A stretch of 21,702 bases of DNA. Source: an uncultured Campylobacter sp. GTDB taxonomy: Bacteria > Actinomycetota > Actinomycetes > Mycobacteriales > Mycobacteriaceae. Each line of letters opens with the position of its first letter. Positions within the stretch are counted from its first letter, which is position 1. Below, piece by piece: positions 7,137-14,771 of the stretch. Both the position numbers and the translations under genes were made by a program. The stretch spans positions 1 to 21,702 of the forward strand of contig CAMIME010000039.1 of the NCBI GenBank assembly GCA_946221035.1. The letters run 5' to 3'. The notes beneath the pieces were generated by a model that saw only the letters and a program-made list of their open reading frames with translations, ran no database searches and was not told the origin of the DNA.

Positions 7137-7610
7137 ATGCAGGACCACCCGGAAAACGACCTCCACTCCCCCGTCGACCGTTTCTCCCGCACGCGCCCTA
7201 CTCCGCGCACGTTCGACGAGTTGGCTGATGAGCCCGATCCGCTGGCAGTGAGCCGTCGAAACGCTCGCTCCACCCGCACTGCGATCGTGTACGCGCTCGC
7301 GGTGGTGGTGCTCACCCTCGGCGTCGCGCTCGCGCTCGCCAGCGTCTCCAGGCTCCAGGGCGGAGTGCTTTGCGACGGCTCCGCCACCTGGCTCTGCACC
7401 CCCGCTTGGCGCACCTGGTGGGCGGTGCTCACCTCCATCCCGCCCATTGCCGGGCTCATCGGCTGCGCGGTGATCATGGTGAGAAAGCTCAACGCGTACG
7501 AGCGGTGGGTGCCGTGGATGGGCGTGTTCTGGCTGCCGCTGGTGCCGTTCACCATGGCGTGGCTCATCGTCACCGTCGGTATCCTGGCCTCCGACTTCAG
7601 CCAGGGTTAG
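7137..7610 (+). CDS. Small three-helix membrane protein
   Basis: 157 aa. A polar N-terminal tail of about 45 residues (DRFSRTRPTPRTFDELADEPDP) precedes three hydrophobic helices: about 48-70 (AIVYALAVVVLTLGVALALA), 93-113 (WWAVLTSIPPIAGLIGCAVIMV) and 125-152 (MGVFWLPLVPFTMAWLIVTVGIL). Two cysteines (LCDGSATWLC) lie in the loop after helix 1, which should face the outside and could form a disulfide. The ATG has AGGAGG overlapping the stop of the Usp gene. Its stop overlaps the trhO stop on the other strand (TTAG, 7607-7610). Family not recognised; its pairing with the Usp gene may be functional or simply positional. Confidence 0.8.
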   Translation: MQDHPENDLHSPVDRFSRTRPTPRTFDELADEPDPLAVSRRNARSTRTAIVYALAVVVLTLGVALALASVSRLQGGVLCDGSATWLCTPAWRTWWAVLTSIPPIAGLIGCAVIMVRKLNAYERWVPWMGVFWLPLVPFTMAWLIVTVGILASDFSQG

Positions 7611-8485
7611 GCCGAGCACCTCGCACAGTACGGGTTCTCCGCGCGGCAGGCCTCGCAGCTGAGGTACTGCTGACGGCACTCCGGCTCGTTGGCGCAGTTG
7701 TAGAACTGGTTTGTCTCCGCGCCGCAGTGCACGCAGTGGCCCAGCTGGACGTAGTCCGGGTCGCCGGGGGCACCGAATTCGGTGTGCATGCGGTCGTCGA
7801 ACACGTACAGCGAGCCCTCCCACAGCCCCGAGTTGCCGAACTTCTCGCCGTAGCGCACGATGCCGCCGTCGATTTGGTACACCTCCTCGAACCCCCGGTT
7901 AATCATGAGGCTGGAGAGCACCTCGCAGCGGATCCCGCCGGTGCAGTAGGCCACGACGGGCTTGTCCTTCATCCAGTCGTACTTGCCGCTTTCGAGCTCC
8001 GCGATGAAGTCGTGGGTGGTGTCCACGTCCGGCACCACGGCGTTTTTGAACCGGCCGATCTCCGCCTCGCGCGCGTTGCGGCCGTCGAAGAACACGGTGT
8101 CCGGGTTCGCGGCCACCAGCTCGTTGACCTGTTCGGGAGACAGGTGGGTGCCGCCGCCGACCACGCCGTGCTCGTCCACCTCAAGCTCGCCCGGCGCGCC
8201 GAAGGACACGATCTCCTCGCGCGCCTTCACGCTCAGTTTGGGAAAGTCGTCGGCCGAGCCGTCGGACCACTTGAACTCGATGCCGGAGAAGTATTCCTTC
8301 GTCTTTTTCGCGTACGTCTTGCAGGCGCGGATGTCGCCGCCCACGGTGCCGTTGATGCCGTGGGGCGAGATGATGATCCGGCCTTTCAGCCCCAGCCCCT
8401 CGCACAGGTCGCGCTGCCACAGGCGTACCGCGTCCGGGTCTGCGATGGGTTGGAACTTGTAGTAGAGGAGGATCTTGCCGGTCAT
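7607..8485 (-). CDS. trhO: Oxygen-dependent tRNA uridine(34) hydroxylase (rhodanese family)
   Basis: 292 aa, formerly UPF0176/YceA. The N-terminal domain (about 1-95, ILLYYKFQPI to GRIIISPHGINGTVGG) is the acylphosphatase-like part typical of this family. The rhodanese domain (about 120-220) has the active-site loop CTGGIRCE with Cys181. The C-terminal tail is cysteine-rich (CVHCG, CANEPEC, CEAC, CARC) and probably binds zinc. In E. coli TrhO forms 5-hydroxyuridine at the tRNA wobble position; I infer the same role in cytosolic tRNA modification. A -10 box (TAGACT, 8494-8499) sits 8 nt upstream of the ATG and overlaps the stop of the HTH gene, so trhO may be both independently transcribed (leaderless) and co-transcribed. 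Confidence 0.93.
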   Translation of the reverse strand: MTGKILLYYKFQPIADPDAVRLWQRDLCEGLGLKGRIIISPHGINGTVGGDIRACKTYAKKTKEYFSGIEFKWSDGSADDFPKLSVKAREEIVSFGAPGELEVDEHGVVGGGTHLSPEQVNELVAANPDTVFFDGRNAREAEIGRFKNAVVPDVDTTHDFIAELESGKYDWMKDKPVVAYCTGGIRCEVLSSLMINRGFEEVYQIDGGIVRYGEKFGNSGLWEGSLYVFDDRMHTEFGAPGDPDYVQLGHCVHCGAETNQFYNCANEPECRQQYLSCEACRAENPYCARCSA

Positions 8486-8493
8486 ACCTGCGC

Positions 8494-8499
8494 AGTCTA
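8494..8499 (-). promoter_or_regulatory. -10 box (TAGACT) of trhO
   Basis: TAGACT on the minus strand is 8 nt before the trhO ATG. Its first three bases are the TAG stop codon of the upstream HTH gene. This suggests a leaderless internal promoter. Confidence 0.5.
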
Positions 8500-8841
8500 T
8501 TGCTGGCCGGTGAGCTTCTGTTTATAGGCGTAGGCGTCGCGGGTGAGCACTCGGCGGTGGGTGCCAACTTTGTGGCCGGGCAAGCGGCCGTCGTCGATGA
8601 GCTTGACCACGAAGGGCCGTGACACGCCCAGCAGGTTGGCCACCTGCTGGGTGGTCATCTCCTCGTCCGGTTCGGGGGCGTGGACGAGGCGGCCATCCGC
8701 CACGTCTTCGAGCAGGTCGCGAATCCAGACGGCGGTCTCTTTCGGGATGGCAACGTAATCCCTGGATTCGGCGCGCGAGGCCGCGAGGTTGTCGTTGAGC
8801 TCCGCCAGCGCGGCCTCTACCGGGGATTTCTGCTCGGTCAT
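8497..8841 (-). CDS. Excisionase-type (MerR-like) helix-turn-helix protein
   Basis: 114 aa from the ATG at 8841. The N-terminal half (EAALAELNDNLAASRAESRDYVAIPKETAVWIRDLLEDVADG) is helical and may dimerise. The C-terminal half has the helix-turn-helix MTTQQVANLLGVSRPFVVKLIDDGRLPGHKVGTHRR (about 62-97), the classic excisionase/HTH_17 winged-helix signature. Proteins of this shape occur as antitoxins or small regulators, but no toxin gene is adjacent; trhO lies 11 nt downstream. The frame extends upstream to 8880, but that stretch (ARPFRIRVRITS) looks non-coding, and a TAGGAT -10 box lies inside it, 7 nt before the chosen ATG. Target unknown; it may regulate trhO or itself. Confidence 0.8.
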   Translation of the reverse strand: MTEQKSPVEAALAELNDNLAASRAESRDYVAIPKETAVWIRDLLEDVADGRLVHAPEPDEEMTTQQVANLLGVSRPFVVKLIDDGRLPGHKVGTHRRVLTRDAYAYKQKLTGQQ

Positions 8842-8848
8842 ACTGGTG

Positions 8849-8854
8849 ATCCTA
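8849..8854 (-). promoter_or_regulatory. -10 box (TAGGAT) of the HTH gene
   Basis: TAGGAT on the minus strand, preceded by GGGT, 7 nt before the ATG at 8841. It fits a leaderless start and argues against the longer frame. Confidence 0.5.
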
Positions 8855-8909
8855 ACCCGTATCCGAAACGGGCGGGCCACTTCTTAAACAACTGCCCGTG
8901 AAACTGAGG

Positions 8910-10403
8910 TCAGCGCTTGTGGTAGAGGCCCTTGCGCCAGTACTTCGGCTCGGAGGTCGCCAGAACTCCCAGGTTGCGGAAGATGCCTTCGTCCACCGAA
9001 CCCAAGATGGTGGTGATGTGGGCGTCGCAGCCGCGCAGGGACTTCAGGTGCTCGAGCGCCAGCGCCGCATCCGGGTTCTCGGCAGCCGACACGGACAGTG
9101 CGATCAACACCTCGTCGGTGTGCAGGCGCGGGTTCACCGACCCGAGGTGCCTTGTCTTCAGGGTTTGAATCGGTTCGATTGATGCTGGGGAGAGGAGGTG
9201 CACGGAGTCGTCGATACGCGCGAGCTGCTTGAGGGCGTTGAGTAACACCGCCGCCGACGGGCCGAGCAGGTCCGAGGTCTTGCCGGTGACAATGCGCCCG
9301 TCGGGCAGCTCCAGCGCCGCCCCGGGGTTGCCGGTGCGCTCCGCGACCTCGAGCGCGGGGGCGACCACCGCCCGATCCGACGGGGTGACGTCGGCCTTGC
9401 GCATGACGTTGAGGATGCGGTCGGAGACGGTGGAGTCCGTGCCGGCGCGGCGCTCCTCCACGAGGGCCGCGAAGTAGCGGCGGATGATCTCCTGCTCGGC
9501 GGCGTGGCGGCAGGCGGCGTCGTCGGAGATGCAGTAGCCGACCATGTTCACGCCCATGTCGGTCGGCGAACGGTAGGGCTCGGTGCCCGTGGTCTCGCGC
9601 AGGAGCGTCTTCAGCAGGGGAAAGACCTCGATGTCGCGGTTGTAGCTGGTGACCTTCTCCCCGTACGCATCCAGGTGGTACTGGTCGATGACGTTTAAGT
9701 CGTCGAGATCGGCCGTGGCCGCCTCGTAGGCCAGGTTCACGGGGTGGGCGAGCGGCAGGTTCCAGATGGGAAAGGTCTCAAACTTCGCGTAACCGGCGTC
9801 GATGCCGCGCAGATTGTCGTGGTAGACCTGCGACAGCGCCGTGGCCAGCTTGCCGGAGCCCGGCCCCGGCGCGGTGACCACGACCAGGTCGCGCGAGGTT
9901 TCCACGTACTCGTTGCGCCCGAAGCCCTCGGGACTCACCACGTGGGCGGTGTCGTTGGGGTAGCCCTCGATCATGTAGTGGCGCGAGACCTTGAGCCCCA
10001 ACCGCCCCAACCGCTCGAGGAACGCGTCTACGTTTTGGTTGTGCCCCTCGAGCTGGGTGCACACCACGTGCTCGACCAAGAACCCGCGGTCGCGGAAGAC
10101 GTCCACGAGGCGCAGCACGTCGTCCTCGTAAGAAATCCCCAGATCGGAGCGCATCTTCTGGCGCACCACGTCGCCGGCGTTGAAGCAGATGATGATCTCG
10201 ATCTCGTCCTTGATCCGGTCGAGCATGGCGATCTTGTTGTCCGGGGTGAAGCCGGGTAGGACGCGGGAGGCGTGGTTGTCGTCGAAAAGCTTGCCGCCCA
10301 TTTCGAGGTACAGCTTGCCGCCGACCTCCTCCCGCCTGCGCTGGATGTGCTCCGATTGCATTTCGATGTAGCGCGCGCGGTCAAACCCGGTGGTGTACGG
10401 CAT
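8910..10403 (-). CDS. DUF1846 domain-containing protein
   Basis: 497 aa, full length for DUF1846 proteins. Recognisable stretches are the start GFDRARYIEMQSEHIQRRREEVGGKLYLEMGGKLFDDNHASRVLPGF, the MIEGYPND segment, the Gly-rich loop VVTAPGPGSGKLATALSQVYHD (about 174-195), which resembles a nucleotide-binding turn, and HLLSPASIEPIQTLK near residue 405. Structures exist for members of this family, but I know of no firmly established reaction; it is a soluble cytosolic protein. The start ATG is 7 nt behind a TACACT -10 box, so it is probably leaderless and fires divergently from nnr across a 38-bp gap. The IDDSV word (9201-9220) falls in a family-conserved acidic segment. Confidence 0.88.
   Translation of the reverse strand: MPYTTGFDRARYIEMQSEHIQRRREEVGGKLYLEMGGKLFDDNHASRVLPGFTPDNKIAMLDRIKDEIEIIICFNAGDVVRQKMRSDLGISYEDDVLRLVDVFRDRGFLVEHVVCTQLEGHNQNVDAFLERLGRLGLKVSRHYMIEGYPNDTAHVVSPEGFGRNEYVETSRDLVVVTAPGPGSGKLATALSQVYHDNLRGIDAGYAKFETFPIWNLPLAHPVNLAYEAATADLDDLNVIDQYHLDAYGEKVTSYNRDIEVFPLLKTLLRETTGTEPYRSPTDMGVNMVGYCISDDAACRHAAEQEIIRRYFAALVEERRAGTDSTVSDRILNVMRKADVTPSDRAVVAPALEVAERTGNPGAALELPDGRIVTGKTSDLLGPSAAVLLNALKQLARIDDSVHLLSPASIEPIQTLKTRHLGSVNPRLHTDEVLIALSVSAAENPDAALALEHLKSLRGCDAHITTILGSVDEGIFRNLGVLATSEPKYWRKGLYHKR
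9201..9220 (+). repeat. 20-bp dispersed word, copy 2 (near-exact)
   Basis: Matches GACGGAGTCGTCGATAAGCA at 17 of 20 positions, including an unbroken 16-nt core ACGGAGTCGTCGATA. The coding (minus) strand reads RIDDSVH, in the same frame as the other copies. Confidence 0.7.
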
Positions 10404-10410
10404 GCGGCAG

Positions 10411-10416
10411 AGTGTA
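10411..10416 (-). promoter_or_regulatory. -10 box (TACACT) of the DUF1846 gene
   Basis: TACACT on the minus strand lies 7 nt upstream of the ATG at 10403. This is close to the consensus TAnAnT and implies a leaderless mRNA. Confidence 0.55.
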
Positions 10417-10429
10417 CCGGCCGTACGCG

Positions 10430-10435
10430 TAGCCT
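10430..10435 (+). promoter_or_regulatory. -10 box (TAGCCT) of nnr
   Basis: TAGCCT is 6 nt before the nnr ATG, back to back with the DUF1846 promoter. No ribosome site is present in the gap, which fits a leaderless transcript. Confidence 0.4.
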
Positions 10436-10441
10436 TACCGC

Positions 10442-11944
10442 ATGAATCGCTACCAGCCCACCTTTACCGTCGAGCAGATCCGCGCCGCCGAGGCGCCGCT
10501 CCTGGCCGCGCAGACAGAACCCGACCAGCTCATGCGCTCCGCCGCGCACGCCGTCTCCCGCGTCGCCGAAATGATGCTTCGCTGGCCGCGTATCGACGGC
10601 CCCGTGCTCGCCCTCGCCGGCCCCGGCGGCAACGGGGGTGACGCCCTCTACGCGGCGGCCGAACTCGCGGCGGCCGGCCACTCCGTCACGGCGTACCTGA
10701 CGGCCGGGAAGGCCCAAGAGCGGGCGCTTTCCGCGTTCCGGGACGCCGGGGGCACCGTGGCGCAGGGCGCGGACGGTGAGTACGGTCTGATCATCGACGG
10801 TATTACGGGCATCGGCGGGAGCGCCGGGTTGCGCGAGGAGTACGCGCATGTGGTCGAGGCGTGCCAGCGGAGCACAGTTCTGGCGGTGGACGTGCCGTCG
10901 GGTGTAGACGCAGACACGGGCGAGGCGGGTCAGCTGCACATCACGGCAGATGTCACGGTCACCTTCGGCGGGTGGCGCCGGGCCCACGTGCTCGCCCCGC
11001 AATGCGGGATCCAGCTGCTCGCCGACATCGGGCTGCCCTCCCGCCCGCTGAGTGCGCAGCTCACAGGCCCCAGCGCGCTGCACGCCAACCGCGCCGTGGT
11101 ACCCCGCCTCGACCTTCCCGAGGGCATCACCGCGCTTACCCCCACGCCCGGCCTCGACGTGGAGCCGCACCCCTCGGACGACAAGTACTCGGGCGGCGTC
11201 GTCGGTATCCGCGCTGGCAGCGGGCAATACCCCGGCGCGGCCATCCTGTGTGCCGCCGGCGCCGTCAACGCCACCCCCTCCATGGTGCGCTACGCCGGGC
11301 CGCAGGGGCTGGAGGTGGTGCGTGCGCATCCGGAGGTCGTCGCAACGAAAACGCTGCGGGAGGCGGGCCAGGTGCAGGCGTGGGTCTTCGGCCCCGGCGC
11401 GGGCACGGGCGACTCCGCAGCGAAGGAGCTGAAGTGGGTGCTCGAGCAAAAGGTGCCCGTGCTTATCGACGCCGACGGTCTCACCCTCCTCACCCAACAC
11501 CGACCCCTCCGGCGGTTGGTCGCCGAGCGCGCGCACGCGACCGTGCTCACGCCGCACGACGGAGAGTTCGGCCGACTGCGCGAGGCGGCGGGGCTGGAAG
11601 CGACGCACCGCCTGGGTGAGACGGTCGCGCTCGCCGAGGCCCTGCACTGCACCGTCGTGCGCAAGGGCCGCTGCACGCTGGTGTCCGACGGGGAGCGCGC
11701 AACTGGGATTGACGCCGGACACTCCTGGGCCGCCACCCCGGGCTCGGGCGACGTGCTCGCCGGGATGCTCGGGGCAACGCTCGCGATGGGCCTCGGGATG
11801 GGTGAGGACCTCGCGCCCGCGGTGGCGGCGCACCAGGTCGCCGCGAAGCTGGCCGCTGAAACACCGTTCGGGGACGCGACCGCGCCCGCGAGCCGCATCG
11901 CCGCACACATCCGCCCCGCGATGGCGCTCATGCGTAAAAAATGA
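10442..11944 (+). CDS. nnr: Bifunctional NAD(P)HX epimerase / ADP-dependent dehydratase
   Basis: 500 aa cytosolic repair enzyme that restores NAD(P)H from its hydrated forms. The N-terminal YjeF_N epimerase domain (about 1-205) has AGPGGNGGDALYAA (59-72) with Asp68 and LAVDVPSGVDADTG. The C-terminal ribokinase-fold dehydratase domain (about 220-490) has SGQYPGAAILCAAGAV, FGPGAGTGDSAAKELK, the substrate loop DADGLTLL, LTPHDGEFGRL and the signature GSGDVLAGMLG (434-444). Both domains are intact and the length is normal for the fused bacterial form. It is divergent from the DUF1846 gene. ATPase/TsaE or alr genes often found next to nnr elsewhere are not here. Confidence 0.95.
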   Translation: MNRYQPTFTVEQIRAAEAPLLAAQTEPDQLMRSAAHAVSRVAEMMLRWPRIDGPVLALAGPGGNGGDALYAAAELAAAGHSVTAYLTAGKAQERALSAFRDAGGTVAQGADGEYGLIIDGITGIGGSAGLREEYAHVVEACQRSTVLAVDVPSGVDADTGEAGQLHITADVTVTFGGWRRAHVLAPQCGIQLLADIGLPSRPLSAQLTGPSALHANRAVVPRLDLPEGITALTPTPGLDVEPHPSDDKYSGGVVGIRAGSGQYPGAAILCAAGAVNATPSMVRYAGPQGLEVVRAHPEVVATKTLREAGQVQAWVFGPGAGTGDSAAKELKWVLEQKVPVLIDADGLTLLTQHRPLRRLVAERAHATVLTPHDGEFGRLREAAGLEATHRLGETVALAEALHCTVVRKGRCTLVSDGERATGIDAGHSWAATPGSGDVLAGMLGATLAMGLGMGEDLAPAVAAHQVAAKLAAETPFGDATAPASRIAAHIRPAMALMRKK

Positions 11945-12137
11945 CAGTGTTGTAATTTGGGTAGTAATTCTGCCCAGCTCGGGGGCGGTATTTGGTAGGT
12001 TTTCGCTGAGAGTTCCCGGCTCGCGCGCCCGTCACCAGCACGTTCCACCTTAACCACGAGATTTCTCGAGGTAGAAGGCGCATTTCACACAACTGGCGAT
12101 ATCCAGTTTTCGGGGGAAGTACGCTAGGGTTACGTGC
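11945..12137. promoter_or_regulatory. Intergenic region nnr / secreted-protein gene
   Basis: 193 bp without a gene. It has a possible weak stem-loop at 11958-11976 (7 bp with one G-U pair, loop TAATT) shortly after the nnr stop, with no U-tract. At 12125-12130 the -10 box TAGGGT lies 7 nt before the ATG of the next gene. A perfect 5-bp palindrome sits at 12057-12068. The middle is somewhat more AT-rich than the flanking genes; no other signal is seen. Confidence 0.4.
12125..12130 (+). promoter_or_regulatory. -10 box (TAGGGT) of the second secreted-protein gene
   Basis: TAGGGT is 7 nt before the ATG at 12138. The GGG could alternatively be read as a weak ribosome site, but the spacing fits the leaderless pattern seen across the window. 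Confidence 0.4.
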
Positions 12138-13142
12138 ATGACAAAGACACGGAGGATCTCGGCACTCGCATGCGTCGCGGCTCTGACGGCCGGGGCGTAC
12201 GCAGTCCCCTCCGCCAACGCCGCCACAGTCGGCGCCCCCAGGGATGGTGTGTGCGCACTGTCGCTGACTGATGGCGAGCGTTCCTACCTGCAGTCCCTTC
12301 CACGCATTGACCAGGCCGATTACGCCACCACCCTCACCGCCCAGGCCTTCGAGGCGGCATTCCCCGCCGCGGCCGAGGAGGGCAAGGAGGTTAGCGACAA
12401 CTACGTCACCTGGGCCACCCGCTTCGGCGATAACCCTGACGCCACCACGAACGAGTGGGTCAAGCGGCTGAGCGCAACTGGTGTGGACGAGTCCGCAGCC
12501 CGTTTCTACTTCGGCTACCTCCTGGACTCCGCCCTGGTTGAGGTGCACGCGAGCCCGGCGCTGCTGAAGTTCTGGGAGCAGGTTGACCAGGCGAAGAAGA
12601 CCGGAACGATTACCGCGTCCGCCGGCGATGGGGTCTCGGACGCCCCCGAGTTCATCCCGAGCAACGCGGAGTTCGCGGAAAACCTGAAGAAGGCCCACCC
12701 CTCGATGCCTGCAGCGCAGCGCAACGCGTGGGCCACGGCATACGCCAAGGCGCCGGAGACTATCGACGCACAGCGCGTCGCCGCGTACCAGGCGGCATTC
12801 ACGCAGGCGCGGATCATGTGCGGACTCGGCGGCGGCGAGACCGCGCTTCCGTCCAACACCGAGCAGGGCGTGACCTACTCCGCGACCCCGAGCAAGACGC
12901 AGACACCAACGAAGACCACCACGATTACCGACGGCAACACGAAGGTCACCGTGACGGCGAGCGTGAACGTGTCTTCCTTCGCCGACAAGGAAATCACCCC
13001 CGTCACGCCCACCGGCACGAAGACGGTGGAACCGGCCGCGGGCAAGGTTTCCGGCACGAACGTGGGCGCGATCATCGGCATTATCGCAGCCATCCTGGCC
13101 GTCGTCGGCATCGGCGGCGCAGCGTTTGCGATGACCCGCTAA
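12138..13142 (+). CDS. Secreted, C-terminally membrane-anchored protein, unknown function (paralogue-like)
   Basis: 334 aa. A signal peptide (RRISALACVAALTAGAYAVPSANA) is followed by ATVGAPRDGVCALSLTDGER. The ectodomain has a second cysteine in QARIMCGLGG, so one disulfide is possible. A Thr-rich segment (about 252-300, with KTQTPTKTTTITDG and TPTGTKTVEP) acts as stalk before a single C-terminal TM helix (VGAIIGIIAAILAVVGIGGAAFAM) ending TR. The order signal-ATVGA-Cys-TD, helical domain, second Cys, low-complexity stalk, TM is the same as in the gene at 207-1163. The segment GVDESAARFYFGYLLDSALVEV lines up with GLSEEAATVFLAEIAEDEALAQV there. I infer an actinobacterial envelope family of unknown role. 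Confidence 0.85.
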   Translation: MTKTRRISALACVAALTAGAYAVPSANAATVGAPRDGVCALSLTDGERSYLQSLPRIDQADYATTLTAQAFEAAFPAAAEEGKEVSDNYVTWATRFGDNPDATTNEWVKRLSATGVDESAARFYFGYLLDSALVEVHASPALLKFWEQVDQAKKTGTITASAGDGVSDAPEFIPSNAEFAENLKKAHPSMPAAQRNAWATAYAKAPETIDAQRVAAYQAAFTQARIMCGLGGGETALPSNTEQGVTYSATPSKTQTPTKTTTITDGNTKVTVTASVNVSSFADKEITPVTPTGTKTVEPAAGKVSGTNVGAIIGIIAAILAVVGIGGAAFAMTR

Positions 13143-13148
13143 TCGCCT

Positions 13149-13154
13149 TAGCGT
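13149..13154 (+). promoter_or_regulatory. -10 box (TAGCGT) of the MFS gene
   Basis: TAGCGT is 6 nt before the GTG start at 13161, within the 18-bp gap after the secreted-protein gene. No ribosome site is visible, so a leaderless start is plausible. Confidence 0.35.
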
Positions 13155-13160
13155 AGCCGG

Positions 13161-14324
13161 GTGCACCCACCCAACCAGCCTTCCAAGCTCATGGCAGCCC
13201 CGTTGGCAGCCATGGGCTTTGCTGCGTTCATCTACGTCGACTTCGAGATGTTCTCCGTCGGCCTCATCAGCCCCATGGCCCGCGACCTCGGCGTCACCGA
13301 GGGCCGCATCGGGCTTTTGATGAGCATCTACGCCGGCTTGGTCGCCGTCGTGACGATCCCGCTCATGCACGCCACCCGCACCCTGAACCGGCGCCCCCTG
13401 TTCATGTCGACGCTCGGCTTCCTCCTCGCTGGTGTCGTGCTGCAGGCCACCGCCACCAACTACTGGATGCTCGTGGCCGGACGCGTGACGGCCGCCGTGA
13501 CCCACGGGTTGTTCTGGTCGCTGGTCAACCCGATGGCTGCCCGCCTCGCCCCGCCCGGCCAAACGGGGCGGGCGGTCGCGGCGGTGTCCCTCGGCTCCAC
13601 CATGTCCACCGTCATCGGCGTGCCGCTGACCACCGCGCTCGGCGGCGCAATCGGGTGGCGCGGCGCGACGTGGGTCCTCGGTGTCGGAGTGCTCGCAGCG
13701 GTCGGCCTGCTCTACGCCACATTGCCCAGCCTGCCGGCGATCGCGCCGTCGGGAAGCGGGCAGCGCCGCGGGGGCCGCTCCGCGGTGCCGTCGCTGGTGC
13801 TGTACCTGACCCTGGCCGTCACGGCGCTGTTTTGCAGCTTCACGTACCTCGCGCTGCTCATCTCCGAGACAGCGGGGCCCCGCATCGTGCCCATCGGCCT
13901 GGCCATGTACGGCCTGTGCGGTCTCGCGGGCGTCGCGTGGTCCGGCCGCCGCGTGGACATGCGCATGATCCGCCTCAACGCCGTCGCCGCGGGTCTCCTG
14001 GTCGCAGCCGCGACGATGGGGCTCGCTGCACTCGCTGCCGGGTCGGGCGTGGGCATGTTCGTCGCCGTCGCCGTCCTGGGTGCGGCCGCCGGTGCCCTGC
14101 CCACGGTCGCCACCACCATCTTCCTCCACGCCGGCCAGGCCAACCAGGACCTCGCCAGCTCCGTCTACGTGGTCACCTTCCAGGTGGGCATCGCCTCGGG
14201 CTCAGCGCTCGGCGCCGCCACGGTGGACGCAGGCTTCTTGCCCGGCACGCTGCTGTCCACAGCAATCCTGGGCGCGGGCGCGCTGCTGATCCTCGCGGGA
14301 CTCTCCCGGCCCAAGCTGCGCTAA
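13161..14324 (+). CDS. MFS transporter, DHA1-type exporter
   Basis: 387 aa, about twelve hydrophobic helices. The helix 1 region is AAPLAAMGFAAFIYVDFEMFSVGLISPMARDLGVTEGRIGLLMSIYAG. The helix 4-5 region, LVAGRVTAAVTHGLFWSLVNPMAARLAPPGQTGRAVAAVSLG and then GVPLTTALGGAIGWRGATW, is typical of AraJ/SetA-like drug or sugar efflux members of the DHA1 group. It should be a proton-driven inner-membrane exporter; the substrate is not predictable. The GTG start at 13161 sits 6 nt behind a TAGCGT -10 box; an internal ATG at 13191 is a shorter alternative. The stop overlaps the stop of the convergent gene (CTAA, 14321-14324). Confidence 0.85.
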   Translation: MHPPNQPSKLMAAPLAAMGFAAFIYVDFEMFSVGLISPMARDLGVTEGRIGLLMSIYAGLVAVVTIPLMHATRTLNRRPLFMSTLGFLLAGVVLQATATNYWMLVAGRVTAAVTHGLFWSLVNPMAARLAPPGQTGRAVAAVSLGSTMSTVIGVPLTTALGGAIGWRGATWVLGVGVLAAVGLLYATLPSLPAIAPSGSGQRRGGRSAVPSLVLYLTLAVTALFCSFTYLALLISETAGPRIVPIGLAMYGLCGLAGVAWSGRRVDMRMIRLNAVAAGLLVAAATMGLAALAAGSGVGMFVAVAVLGAAAGALPTVATTIFLHAGQANQDLASSVYVVTFQVGIASGSALGAATVDAGFLPGTLLSTAILGAGALLILAGLSRPKLR

Positions 14325-14752
14325 CGCGGCGTGCGCCACCGCCTCGGCGCCACGAAGCGCCCGGCCTGCACCAGCGGCGCGAACTCGCCGACGAACCGCG
14401 CCACCTCCCCGGCGAAGAACGTCCGTTGCCCCCAGGAGGGGATGCGAAAAGTTGGGTGGGGGTGGTGGGTGACGGAGTCGTCGTCAAGCAGCATGCTCGT
14501 GCCGATCTCCTGGATCGACGTGACCAAAAACCCCTCCCCCGCCGCAAACGCCACCACATTCGGGTCCAGCTCGCGCAGACGCCCCACGAAGTCGCGCGAT
14601 GCCACCACGTACCCGTCGCCGCCCGTCACCATCGCCGGCGCCGGCAGGTGCTTGATCTGTGGCGGCAGATCCGCCATCCCCGTGCGTCGCGCGATCTCGC
14701 GGCCCAGCAATTCGGGAGCGAACGGCGCGGACCCAGCGAGAGTGAAGAACAT
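14321..14752 (-). CDS. Uncharacterised cytosolic protein
   Basis: 143 aa from the ATG at 14752. Soluble, with no signal or membrane segment. The N-terminus, MFFTLAGSAPFAPELLGREIARRTGMADLPPQIKHL, is followed by GGDGYVVASRDFVGRLRELDPNVVAFAAGEGFLVTSIQEIGTS. I recognise no family. The frame extends upstream to 14890, but that part overlaps the divergent gene antisense. The start is set by a TATGCT -10 box (14760-14765) 7 nt upstream. This box shares five bases with the -10 of the divergent gene at 14772, suggesting the two are expressed from one bidirectional promoter. The dispersed word (14471-14491) encodes LLDDDSV in its middle. Confidence 0.7.
   Translation of the reverse strand: MFFTLAGSAPFAPELLGREIARRTGMADLPPQIKHLPAPAMVTGGDGYVVASRDFVGRLRELDPNVVAFAAGEGFLVTSIQEIGTSMLLDDDSVTHHPHPTFRIPSWGQRTFFAGEVARFVGEFAPLVQAGRFVAPRRWRTPR
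14471..14491 (+). repeat. 20-bp dispersed word, copy 3 (near-exact)
   Basis: Differs from GACGGAGTCGTCGATAAGCA at two adjacent bases (TC for AT at 14483-14484), which changes Ile to Asp in the encoded peptide LLDDDSV. Same frame as the other copies on the coding (minus) strand. Confidence 0.8.
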
Positions 14753-14758
14753 ACGGGG

Positions 14759-14765
14759 TAGCATA
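14759..14765. promoter_or_regulatory. Bidirectional promoter with overlapping -10 boxes
   Basis: The heptamer TAGCATA contains TAGCAT on the plus strand (14759-14764, 7 nt before the ATG at 14772) and TATGCT on the minus strand (14760-14765, 7 nt before the ATG at 14752). The two start codons are separated by only 19 bp. Both transcripts would be leaderless or nearly so, although AGGTGG in the plus-strand gap could also act as a ribosome site. Confidence 0.5.
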
Positions 14766-14771
14766 GGTGGC

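Noticed and set aside
8584..8605. GTCGTCGATGAGCTTG in the HTH gene as a copy of the word
   Set aside because: It encodes KLIDDGRLP, the conserved recognition helix-wing of excisionase-type HTH proteins; matching is limited and explained by the family.
10028..11908. 626-codon minus-strand frame across nnr and the DUF1846 start
   Set aside because: It covers the well-supported nnr gene in antisense and crosses the divergent promoter region; shadow of GC-rich codon use.
12057..12068. Small palindrome CGAGATTTCTCG as an operator
   Set aside because: Too short (5-bp arms) and unique here; no supporting context beyond lying in a promoter region.
11928..14129. 733-codon frame on the minus strand
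   Set aside because: Antisense across a secreted-protein gene and an MFS gene that both have clear signal peptide or TM patterns; the translation is low-complexity Gly/Asp/His/Arg.
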